Origin: Christensenella sp. UBA1224
GTDB taxonomy: Bacteria; Bacillota; Clostridia; Christensenellales; Aristaeellaceae
Length of the DNA: 5,238 nt
NCBI GenBank assembly: GCA_002309235.1
Contig: DBXA01000170.1
Coordinates: forward strand, 4,271-9,508
Direction: 5' to 3'
Shown: piece by piece, positions 1-5,238 of the stretch
Position numbering within the stretch: position 1 is the stretch's first letter
Layout: each line of letters starts with the position of its first letter
Program-made: the position numbers and the translations under genes
The notes under the pieces: model-generated
Database searches by the model: none
What the model was told of the DNA's origin: nothing
The model's input: only the letters and a program-made list of their open reading frames with translations

Positions 1-228
1 TTCTCCGTCACCCGGTAAACGGAATGACCCGATCCATCCTTACCGGCGATCAGGTTGTTATCGATCTCATGATATGTTCCGTCCGAGGCAAAGTAATGGA
101 TATCCGCCGCGCAGGCTATTTACTGCGAAGCGTCTAAAGGGCAGCCTGAAGGCCTTTCCGCAGGGTGCGCGAAGAGCTGTGATTTCTGTTGCTTTGATAT
201 TTGCTGCGTCATGCTTGCTGGTCTTCAT
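1..228 (-). pseudogene. Frameshifted N-terminus of an RHS/wall-associated-type surface protein (partial)
   Basis: On the minus strand an ATG at 228-226 follows an AGGTGA ribosome binding site (240-235) with 6 nt spacing. It opens a frame of 53 codons that stops at 69-67 and contains EITALR and GKAFRLP. Shifting by one base near 110-125 opens a second frame that reads to the window edge with no further stop and contains ADIHYFASDGTYHEIDNNL. Together these resemble the N-terminal layout of large Firmicutes surface proteins with RHS or DNRLRE regions, in which an 'EIxxLRxxxxKxFxLxDG' stretch precedes 'xHYxxxDGxWxEIDNTL'. The second frame has no start codon of its own and begins after a stop at 122-120, so the simplest reading is one gene broken by a +1 base change. 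It could also be an assembly error. No signal peptide is visible. The family call rests on motif memory only, and most of the gene lies outside the window. Confidence 0.5.
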
Positions 229-234
229 TGCTGG

Positions 235-240
235 TCACCT
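235..240 (-). promoter_or_regulatory. Ribosome binding site of the broken surface-protein gene
   Basis: AGGTGA on the minus strand lies 6 nt upstream of the ATG at 228-226. It is the main evidence that this small frame was once translated. The rest of the 229-322 gap shows no clear promoter hexamers and no hairpin followed by a T run, so no terminator for the sulfatase operon was identified here. Confidence 0.5.
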
Positions 241-322
241 CATTTCGTATTGATATTTATTAGATGAATACGGGCATAGCTTTGTTTCTTTCGCTTAAGG
301 CTCGATGAGGAGACAGGCACTG

Positions 323-1774
323 TTATTCCCGGAAGAGAATGCCCGGCCCGAACGGCGCGTGCGCGCTGAGTATGTAGGTGTTCAAGATCGTATCGTCCGT
401 ATCCCTGACGAACTGCCACATGACGCGCAGTAGGTCCTTTATGACGGGCCGGAATCGGGCATCGGCGGCAAGGTTCTCCGTTTCGCCCGGGTCGTTTTTC
501 AGGTCATACAGCTCGTCATAGTCAAAGCCGTTATAGACGTATTTCCAGTCTTTTCCCCATACTGCGCGCTGTATGCCGTATTGCTCGTTGCCGTTGGTCT
601 GCGTAAAGCGGTATTCCCGTTCGGCAGGCTTTTCCTCTCGATCCTCGATCCAGGGGCGCAGGCTCATGCCCATCAGAGGCCTGCCGCATTTGACGCCGCA
701 CAGGTCGAGGAGCGTCGGCCCGATATCGGTGAGCATTGCGGGCGTATCGATGGTGATGGGTTTCTCTGTTCCGGGTACGCGGATGAACAAAGGCACATGA
801 TACGCGCTTCGGAAGCAGGGAAGCCCTTTGGCCCAAAGTCCGTGCTCACCGGCGTAATCGCCGTGGTCGGAGCAATAGAGGATAATGGTATCGTCATATT
901 GACCGCTTTTGCGCAGGGCATCGAGTACCCGGCCGAAAAGCATATCTTCGTAAGTGCAGTAGGCGAGATAGTGCCGGATGCCTTCCCGTACCTCATCGCA
1001 TGTCAGCTGGTCAAAGGGCGCGCGGGTCTTGCGGTAGAAAGCGGGTTTGTCCTTCATTTCGTCGGCATAGGTATCCGGAAGGGAGATATCCCTGATATCA
1101 TACATATCCAGGTATTCCCGGGGCACGAAATACGGGTCGTGCGGGCCGACGGGGCCGCAGAATATGAACCAAGGCTCCTTTGGCAGATGCGCAAGCTGTT
1201 CGACCGCGGCGTTGACCGTGTTTTCATCCCCGGTATTCCCGCTGTTCTCGCCGTAGAGGAAATAATGCGGGTATCCCGGCCGTATTATCTCACCGGGCCT
1301 GCGCTCATCCTGCTCAGAGCAGGTATCGCCTTCGATATAGGCTTCCCATTCGTGGGTATGAGGCAGGCGGGATGTCTTTGTGTCGGTGACCCCTGTATAT
1401 TTTTTCGGGTGATACAGAAGCTCAAAGCCGAAAGCATCCGGCCCTTCCTCGGAGGAGAGGTGCCACTTGCCGCTGTAGAACATCTTATAGCCGTTGTCCC
1501 GCAGGTCCTCGGGCCACAGGCGGACACCTGATGCCATGCCGCGGGAAATAGCGTTCCCCACGTCTACGTTGTTCCATACGCCGTGCTGGCTCGGATACAG
1601 ACCGGAGAACATGGATGTACGGGAAGGGCAGCAGTGCGGCGCGGTACACATGACATCGGTGAAGGAGGCGCATTCCCGGCGGAACGCGGCGAGATTGGGC
1701 ATGATCGCCCGGCCGAAGCAGGTATCGGCTCTCTGCTGGTCAGTCATGAACATGAGGATATTCGGTTTTTTCAT
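323..1774 (-). CDS. Formylglycine-dependent sulfatase, cytosolic
   Basis: This 483-residue protein of the alkaline-phosphatase-like sulfatase family (type I, S1) should hydrolyse sulfate esters. TDQQ near residues 11-14 gives the N-terminal metal-binding site. CCPSRTSMFSG (48-58) fits the C-x-P-S-R signature, so Cys48 is the expected residue converted to formylglycine. The second signature GYKMFYSGKWH (95-105) supplies Lys103 and His105. GPHDPYF (210-216) supplies His212, and SDHGDYAGEHG (302-312) supplies Asp303 and His304. The C-terminus has the usual LYDLKNDPGETENLA (422-436). No signal peptide or membrane segment is present, so it probably acts in the cytosol on imported sugars. A Cys-type enzyme in an anaerobe would need a radical-SAM maturase (anSME), which is not in this window. 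AAAGGG lies 10 nt before the ATG and touches the stop codon of the gene upstream. The exact substrate cannot be told from sequence. Confidence 0.95.
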   Translation of the reverse strand: MKKPNILMFMTDQQRADTCFGRAIMPNLAAFRRECASFTDVMCTAPHCCPSRTSMFSGLYPSQHGVWNNVDVGNAISRGMASGVRLWPEDLRDNGYKMFYSGKWHLSSEEGPDAFGFELLYHPKKYTGVTDTKTSRLPHTHEWEAYIEGDTCSEQDERRPGEIIRPGYPHYFLYGENSGNTGDENTVNAAVEQLAHLPKEPWFIFCGPVGPHDPYFVPREYLDMYDIRDISLPDTYADEMKDKPAFYRKTRAPFDQLTCDEVREGIRHYLAYCTYEDMLFGRVLDALRKSGQYDDTIILYCSDHGDYAGEHGLWAKGLPCFRSAYHVPLFIRVPGTEKPITIDTPAMLTDIGPTLLDLCGVKCGRPLMGMSLRPWIEDREEKPAEREYRFTQTNGNEQYGIQRAVWGKDWKYVYNGFDYDELYDLKNDPGETENLAADARFRPVIKDLLRVMWQFVRDTDDTILNTYILSAHAPFGPGILFRE

Positions 1775-1781
1775 CCTATCA

Positions 1782-2633
1782 TCACCCTTTGAAGATATAT
1801 ACGCCGTAGCCGCCTCCGGTAAGGCCGCCGTTTGCGATCAGTCTCTTTTTATATGCCCTTTGAAGCTTAGTCCTTTCGGGCAGTGTTTCGGGTGTATAGT
1901 CCTTCAGATAGCCGAATATGCGCCAAAGGTCGTGCGTATCCGGTTTTTCCCAGGCTTCAACGATATCGAACAGATCCATAAAGGCGCGGATATTGCTCTT
2001 CTCATCCAGCATTTCTCTGTGCGCCGGCCACAGCAGCCAGCTTTCACATACGAAAACATTGCTCCCGAAGAAGGAGACGGCTTTTTTGAAAGAATCCTCG
2101 CACTTTTCCCTCGTGATCGGGGAGCCTTCCGGTATATGGACGTTGATGACGGTATCGTCTTTGTTGAGGATCACGCCGTTTTTCCCGTAATGCTCTGCCT
2201 CAAATCCGATATGCTCGAATTCCAGCCTGCCAAGGCGCCAAAGCTTTGCCCGCAGCGTCTTTTCAAGCCAGGAAAACTCCTTCATGCCCCAGAGGCCCGT
2301 TTCCTCATGGCAGCATTTTGCCCATATCGGGATATCCTGCAGGGAATCCAGGAAAATGTCTTCGGCGTAGCCATGTTTTCGGTACTCGTCTTCCATATTT
2401 CGCGTCAGGAGGACCGTGGCGGCGAGGAGTACGCGGTTGGGCTCCATGCCGAAGCCGGCTGCAGCAACGCTGAGCATGGTTTTTGCGGTATCTTCCTCCC
2501 GGTCACCGGGCAGCAGTTCCCGCCAGGCCCGTTCGAGAAGTTCCGTCCCTTCCAACAGGCGGGCAGCAGGCGCCGCGTATGCCGCCGCCTCCGGCTGCAG
2601 CTGGGCCCTTCCGGCCAGGGAATCAAAATCCAT
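1782..2633 (-). CDS. Acyltransferase-like protein (NAT_N / GNAT_C type), function unknown
   Basis: This 283-residue protein looks like the 'acyltransferase domain-containing' family with an N-acyltransferase N-terminal domain (about 1-130) and a GNAT-like C-terminal domain (about 130-283). Recognised family features are LWRLGRLEFE (131-140), INVHIPEGSPIT (163-174), FVCESWLL (194-201), SNI (213-215) and a glycine-rich end (GGLTGGGYG, 269-277). No signal peptide or membrane helix is seen, so it is cytosolic. The substrate of the family is unknown to me. An in-frame ATG at 2678 would add 15 residues, but AGGAGG at 2646-2641 with 7 nt spacing favours the ATG at 2633, and the longer version would lie over the likely -10 box. 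It is the first gene of a two-gene operon: its stop is 7 nt from the sulfatase start, which suggests coupled translation and a shared pathway. The family call is from motif recognition, not a search. Confidence 0.8.
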   Translation of the reverse strand: MDFDSLAGRAQLQPEAAAYAAPAARLLEGTELLERAWRELLPGDREEDTAKTMLSVAAAGFGMEPNRVLLAATVLLTRNMEDEYRKHGYAEDIFLDSLQDIPIWAKCCHEETGLWGMKEFSWLEKTLRAKLWRLGRLEFEHIGFEAEHYGKNGVILNKDDTVINVHIPEGSPITREKCEDSFKKAVSFFGSNVFVCESWLLWPAHREMLDEKSNIRAFMDLFDIVEAWEKPDTHDLWRIFGYLKDYTPETLPERTKLQRAYKKRLIANGGLTGGGYGVYIFKG

Positions 2634-2640
2634 ATTATTG

Positions 2641-2646
2641 CCTCCT
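2641..2646 (-). promoter_or_regulatory. Strong ribosome binding site fixing the acyltransferase start
   Basis: AGGAGG on the minus strand sits 7 nt upstream of the ATG at 2633-2631. It is the reason for choosing this start over the ATG codons at 2678 and 2675, which have no comparable site. Confidence 0.8.
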
Positions 2647-2666
2647 CGTCTGTATTGCTGCTTTTG

Positions 2667-2695
2667 ATTATACATCATCTGCCCTGTGAAATAAA
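2667..2695 (-). promoter_or_regulatory. Probable sigma-A promoter of the acyltransferase-sulfatase operon
   Basis: On the minus strand a perfect TATAAT (2672-2667) is preceded by TTTATT (2695-2690) with a 17-nt spacer. The -35 matches the TTGACA consensus at only 3 of 6 positions. Transcription would start near 2660, giving a leader of roughly 27 nt with the AGGAGG site in it. No operator or riboswitch is evident. The -35 call is the weak part. Confidence 0.55.
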
Positions 2696-2778
2696 GCTTT
2701 GAACTGTGCCTGCGGTCATGGAAGAGGAAAAAACGCGTCAGCCGCTGCCGTATCCGGGCATTATGCAGTAACCTTACA

Positions 2779-2806
2779 TTGTGTTTTCGGAGGTTTCATG
2801 TATAAT
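2779..2806 (+). promoter_or_regulatory. Possible promoter upstream of the deformylase remnant
   Basis: TATAAT (2801-2806) is preceded by TTGTGT (2779-2784) with a 16-nt spacer. It would drive rightward transcription through the degraded deformylase and perhaps the DUF6273 gene. A GGAGG followed after 4 nt by ATG (2789-2800) overlaps the same stretch, and both cannot easily serve the same transcript. Between 2700 and 2775 I see nothing recognisable apart from a 17-codon frame without a ribosome binding site. Confidence 0.35.
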
Positions 2807-2835
2807 ATAAAAGAACGGACGGAAAGGCGTAAGGC

Positions 2836-3076
2836 GGTATGGAAGGGATGGCGGCAAAATCAAACGCATCATCTCTTTTCACGGTGCCAGTGCCGTTGAC
2901 GATGCCGGCCCGTAAGAGGCGGATGACTGTATATCCCTTGAATGGCCAAGCGGTATAGGAAGATCAAGGTGAAGTATCCGGACGGGCTGTTCCGGCCGCA
3001 TACGGGTGTGAATGAAAGTTTTCCCTTACGGATCATACGGCATGAGGCAGATCACTGCGAAGGGATCCTGAAATAC
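2836..3076 (+). pseudogene. Degraded peptide deformylase gene (def remnant), three frames
   Basis: Peptide deformylase removes the N-terminal formyl group from new proteins, using a metal held by a Cys (EGCLS motif) and two His (HExxH). Here the pieces lie in order but in three frames. Bases 2836-2859 read GMEGMAAK, like the first motif (GCVGMAAN) of clostridial enzymes. Bases 2859-2942 read IKRIISF, a TAA at 2913-2915, then DDCISLE in place of EGCLSLE. Bases 2942-3076 read KRYRKIKVKYPDG followed by RIIRHEADHCEGIL, with HEADH at 3041-3055 as the third motif. Spacing between motifs is too short (about 16 codons from KRII to DDC where about 30 are usual), so there are internal deletions, and the N-terminal 40 or so residues are missing. 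The product cannot be an active deformylase. A cell would need another def gene elsewhere. Motif identity is by eye; the order and spacing of several motifs make chance unlikely. Confidence 0.75.
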
Positions 3077-3130
3077 GGAGAAGAGAGACAGGCAGGTATC
3101 TCCCGGATGCGGACAAGGAAGGGACTGTTT

Positions 3131-3928
3131 ATGCGAAAGGTACAGAATTGGATCAGTCTGGCGGCGCTCCTGATCGTGATTTGGATATTCGCGACAGGCA
3201 ATACGCGCACGCTTTTTACCACCCTAAAGAGTGCTTATGGCTATGATGGCACTTCTAAGAAGGCGGAGACGGCAGGAGAAGAGTTGGAAGCCGTTGCCGT
3301 TTCGGATCCGGCAAGCTGGCATGCGGGGTCCTATGTCTTTTTCGGGAATTATCCGCAGGGAAAGAACGGTGAGAGGAAGCCGATCGAATGGCTTGTGCTG
3401 GATGTCCGGGAGGATAAAGCCCTTCTCATCAGCCGCTGTGCCCTGAACAGTTGGTCGTACGGCAGCTCTGACTATAACGTTTCCTGGGAGAACAGCGCAA
3501 TACGAAAATGGCTTAACGATGGTTTCCTGAACGAGGCTTTTACGCCGGAAGAGCAGGATAAGATCCTTCTTACGGAGGTGGACAACAGCCTAAGCCAGGA
3601 CAGGAGCGGCTGCAGTACGAGCGGCAGCAAAAATACACAGGACAGGATTTTCCTTCTCAGCTATAATGAGGCGTGGGATCTCTTCTCAACGGATGAAGCG
3701 AGAAGATGCGAAGGAACGGATTATGCGGTATATGTAAAGTGGGGGCATGATCCCGCCTACGGGAACAACTATGTATCGTGGTGGCTCCGCACTCCTATAT
3801 ACTACCGGGGAATGGCGGAGACTGTGGAGGAGAATGGTACTGCCGGAAGCCTACAGATAGGAAGGACCGGATATGTGCGGCCTGTCTTCTGGATCGACCT
3901 GACCCCTTGGATATCCGCAGTATCCTGA
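3131..3928 (+). CDS. Membrane-anchored DUF6273 domain protein
   Basis: This 265-residue protein has one hydrophobic segment near its N-terminus (about residues 8-23, ISLAALLIVIWIFATG) preceded by basic residues, consistent with a signal anchor that leaves the rest outside the membrane. A linker (about 24-60) leads to a DUF6273 domain (about 64-257). Recognised hallmarks are YVFFGNYPQ (68-76), PIEWLVLDV (84-92), ALLISRCAL (97-105), WENSAIRKWLND (119-130), the TQDRIFLLS stretch (169-177), WWLRTP (217-222) and GYVRPVFWIDL (247-257). The molecular function of DUF6273 is unknown to me. The open frame extends upstream to an ATG at 2942, but those 63 codons are a deformylase remnant. I chose 3131 because AGGAAGGGA (3116-3124) lies about 6 nt before it and the membrane segment then sits at the usual place. 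ATG 3107 is a weaker alternative. The GH2 gene follows after 93 nt on the same strand. Confidence 0.8.
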   Translation: MRKVQNWISLAALLIVIWIFATGNTRTLFTTLKSAYGYDGTSKKAETAGEELEAVAVSDPASWHAGSYVFFGNYPQGKNGERKPIEWLVLDVREDKALLISRCALNSWSYGSSDYNVSWENSAIRKWLNDGFLNEAFTPEEQDKILLTEVDNSLSQDRSGCSTSGSKNTQDRIFLLSYNEAWDLFSTDEARRCEGTDYAVYVKWGHDPAYGNNYVSWWLRTPIYYRGMAETVEENGTAGSLQIGRTGYVRPVFWIDLTPWISAVS

Positions 3929-4006
3929 AAGGATGCAGACGGATCGAAACGGCAGGCTGTTTTCTTGGGCAGGCGCCGCTGCGGCTGTCATGGACCGGAT
4001 CAAAAA

Positions 4007-4012
4007 AAGGAG
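4007..4012 (+). promoter_or_regulatory. Ribosome binding site fixing the GH2 start
   Basis: AAGGAG lies 9 nt before the ATG at 4022. Two other in-frame ATG codons are less likely: 4013 directly abuts the site and 4031 is 18 nt away. The 93-nt gap after the DUF6273 stop holds a short GCCG/CGGC hairpin (about 3976-3986) without a T run, so it is not a convincing terminator, and no clear promoter is visible. Confidence 0.75.
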
Positions 4013-4021
4013 ATGCTCCCG

Positions 4022-5238
4022 ATGAAGCGAATGGATCTTGGCGGTAAATGGCTGTTATACTACGCTCCCGAAACCGCATGGAAAAGGGGCGGCATGGAAT
4101 TCCCGCAGGATGCTCCCTGTGTTGAAGCGCTGGTGCCCGGCAGCGTGGAGCTGGATCTGTGCCGCGCGGGTATAGAGCCGGATCCGTTTTTCGGAACGAA
4201 TCTGTACCGGTACCGGAAGTATGAGTTCTATATGTGGCGCTTTGTACGCTGCTTCACGGTCCCGGCGGATTTTGCGCCGGAAGAGGCGGTGCTGCATTTC
4301 GGCGGGATCAATACATACGCGAAGATATACCTGAACGGTATTCCGGTCGGTGAAGCGGACAATGCTCTGATCGAATGGGATTTTGATGTATCGGAGCAGC
4401 TGCGGCGCGGAGGGGAGAATATGCTGGAGGTATTCATCCGCTCGGCCGCGAATCGGGCCCGGGAAGAGGATTATCCCGTGAGCGTCAGCGGAAATGACGG
4501 CCATGAGGAATACGTCTGGCAGAGGAAGCCGGCGCATTCCTTCGGATGGGACATCATGCCCCGGTTTCCCTCCGCGGGCCTGTGGCGCGGCGTGGCGCTC
4601 GAAGAGCGTTCCCGCAAGCGGATCACGCAGGCGTATTATGCGACTGTCAGCCTGGGGGACGATGGTTCCGCCTTCCTTTCCTGTAAATGGCGTTTTACGA
4701 CGGATGACGGGCAGCCGGACGGTTACGTGATGAAGCTGGCCGGCAGGTGCGTCACTTCCGCGGAGGATGGCGAGGGAGCGCGTTTTTCCGCGGAGAAGCA
4801 GGTCCTTTTCCCGGCAGATGAGTTTACTGTAAAGATCCCATCCGCAAGGCTCTGGTACCCGAAGGGTTACGGGAAGGCAGATCTCTACGAGGTGGAGCTG
4901 GAACTGTATAAGAATGATATCCTTCTCGACAGCAGGAAAGAGACCATAGGCCTGCGAAAGGCGGAGCTGGTGCACAGGATGCTGCCGGGCGACGCGGGCG
5001 AATTCAGGATCCGCGTAAACGGGAAGGATATCTTCGTAAAGGGCTCCAACTGGGTGCCGTTGGACGCCTTCCACAGCAGGGATGCCGAAAGGCTTGAAAA
5101 AGCGCATGAGCTGCTGCGGGATGTGGGCTGCAATATCGTGCGCTGCTGGGGCGGAAATGTGTATGAGGACCATGCCTTTTTCGATCTGTGCGACAGGGCG
5201 GGCATCATGGTGTGGCAGGATTTCGCCATGGGCTGCGC
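4022..5238 (+). CDS. Glycoside hydrolase family 2, beta-mannosidase-like (N-terminal part, runs off window)
   Basis: The visible 405 residues match the first half of GH2 beta-mannosidases, which remove terminal beta-mannose from glycans and are usually over 800 residues long. An N-terminal sugar-binding-like domain (about 1-190) carries LGGKW (6-10), VPGSVELDL (38-46), FGTNLYRYRKYEF (57-69) and LHFGGINTYAKIYLNG (91-106). It ends in HSFGWDIMPRFPSAGLWRGV (172-191), typical of the family. An immunoglobulin-like domain follows (about 195-315) with LWYPKGYGKADLYEVE (277-292) and IGLRKAEL (309-316). The TIM-barrel begins with FRIRVNGKDIFVKGSNWVPLD (328-348) and reaches NIVRCWGGNVYE (371-382) and GIMVWQDFAMGC (394-405). 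Both catalytic glutamates lie beyond the window edge. No signal peptide is present, so it should act in the cytosol on imported oligosaccharides. Exo-beta-glucosaminidase or another GH2 specificity cannot be excluded. Most family members have RVWGGG where this has RCWGGN. Confidence 0.92.
   Translation, partial: MKRMDLGGKWLLYYAPETAWKRGGMEFPQDAPCVEALVPGSVELDLCRAGIEPDPFFGTNLYRYRKYEFYMWRFVRCFTVPADFAPEEAVLHFGGINTYAKIYLNGIPVGEADNALIEWDFDVSEQLRRGGENMLEVFIRSAANRAREEDYPVSVSGNDGHEEYVWQRKPAHSFGWDIMPRFPSAGLWRGVALEERSRKRITQAYYATVSLGDDGSAFLSCKWRFTTDDGQPDGYVMKLAGRCVTSAEDGEGARFSAEKQVLFPADEFTVKIPSARLWYPKGYGKADLYEVELELYKNDILLDSRKETIGLRKAELVHRMLPGDAGEFRIRVNGKDIFVKGSNWVPLDAFHSRDAERLEKAHELLRDVGCNIVRCWGGNVYEDHAFFDLCDRAGIMVWQDFAMGC

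Noticed and set aside
581..2702. Long open frames on the plus strand (316 and 402 codons) opposite the sulfatase and acyltransferase-like genes
   Set aside because: They lie antisense to genes with clear family motifs, show no recognisable domains or ribosome binding sites, and are explained by codon bias of the real genes.
2718..2771. Short frame of 17 codons starting MEEEKTRQPLPYPG
   Set aside because: There is no ribosome binding site before its ATG and no recognisable similarity.
2699..2899. Plus-strand frame of 66 codons, including an ATG at 2798 after GGAGG
   Set aside because: It crosses the deformylase remnant in a frame that does not carry its motifs. The ATG overlaps a possible -10 box and the encoded peptide shows no domain.
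3131..3928. Idea that the DUF6273 protein is a formylglycine-generating enzyme for the sulfatase
   Set aside because: The WWLRTP and GYVRPVFW stretches recall FGE-like folds only loosely. The protein is membrane-anchored with its domain outside, and the copper-binding cysteine pair of FGE is not evident.
3976..3986. GC-rich hairpin GCCG/CGGC between the DUF6273 and GH2 genes
   Set aside because: The stem is only 4 bp and is not followed by a T run, so it does not support a terminator call.
4055..5173. Minus-strand open frame of 372 codons
   Set aside because: It is antisense to the GH2 gene, whose motifs are unmistakable; its translation shows no family features.

Overview
The window looks like accessory DNA from an anaerobic Firmicutes-type bacterium, probably a gut-associated member of the Clostridia. 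The clues are strong AGGAGG-type ribosome binding sites, a peptide deformylase remnant of the clostridial type (HExDHCxGIL ending), a DUF6273 protein, and a cytosolic Cys-type sulfatase near a GH2 beta-mannosidase-like enzyme. GC content is moderate, roughly 50-55% by eye. I cannot assign a genus.

Layout from left to right. Bases 1-228 (minus strand) hold the frameshifted N-terminus of what looks like a large RHS/wall-associated surface protein, running off the left edge. Bases 323-1774 (minus) encode a formylglycine-dependent sulfatase without a signal peptide. Bases 1782-2633 (minus) encode an acyltransferase-like protein (NAT_N/GNAT_C type) lying 7 nt upstream of the sulfatase; the two form an apparent operon with a promoter near 2667-2695. 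About 200 bp further right, the plus strand carries a decayed peptide deformylase gene (about 2836-3076) whose three signature regions lie in three different reading frames. Its last frame runs without a stop into the next gene, a membrane-anchored DUF6273 protein (best start 3131, end 3928). From 4022 to the right edge lies the first half of a GH2 beta-mannosidase-like enzyme, cut off before its catalytic glutamates.

The intact enzymes fit intracellular glycan breakdown: a cytosolic sulfatase removing sulfate esters from imported sugars, and a cytosolic exo-glycosidase. The acyltransferase-like partner of the sulfatase has no known substrate, so this pair is the most interesting functional unit. 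The two degraded genes suggest a region in flux, or base errors in the assembly. No RNA genes, CRISPR arrays, insertion sequences or clear intrinsic terminators were seen.
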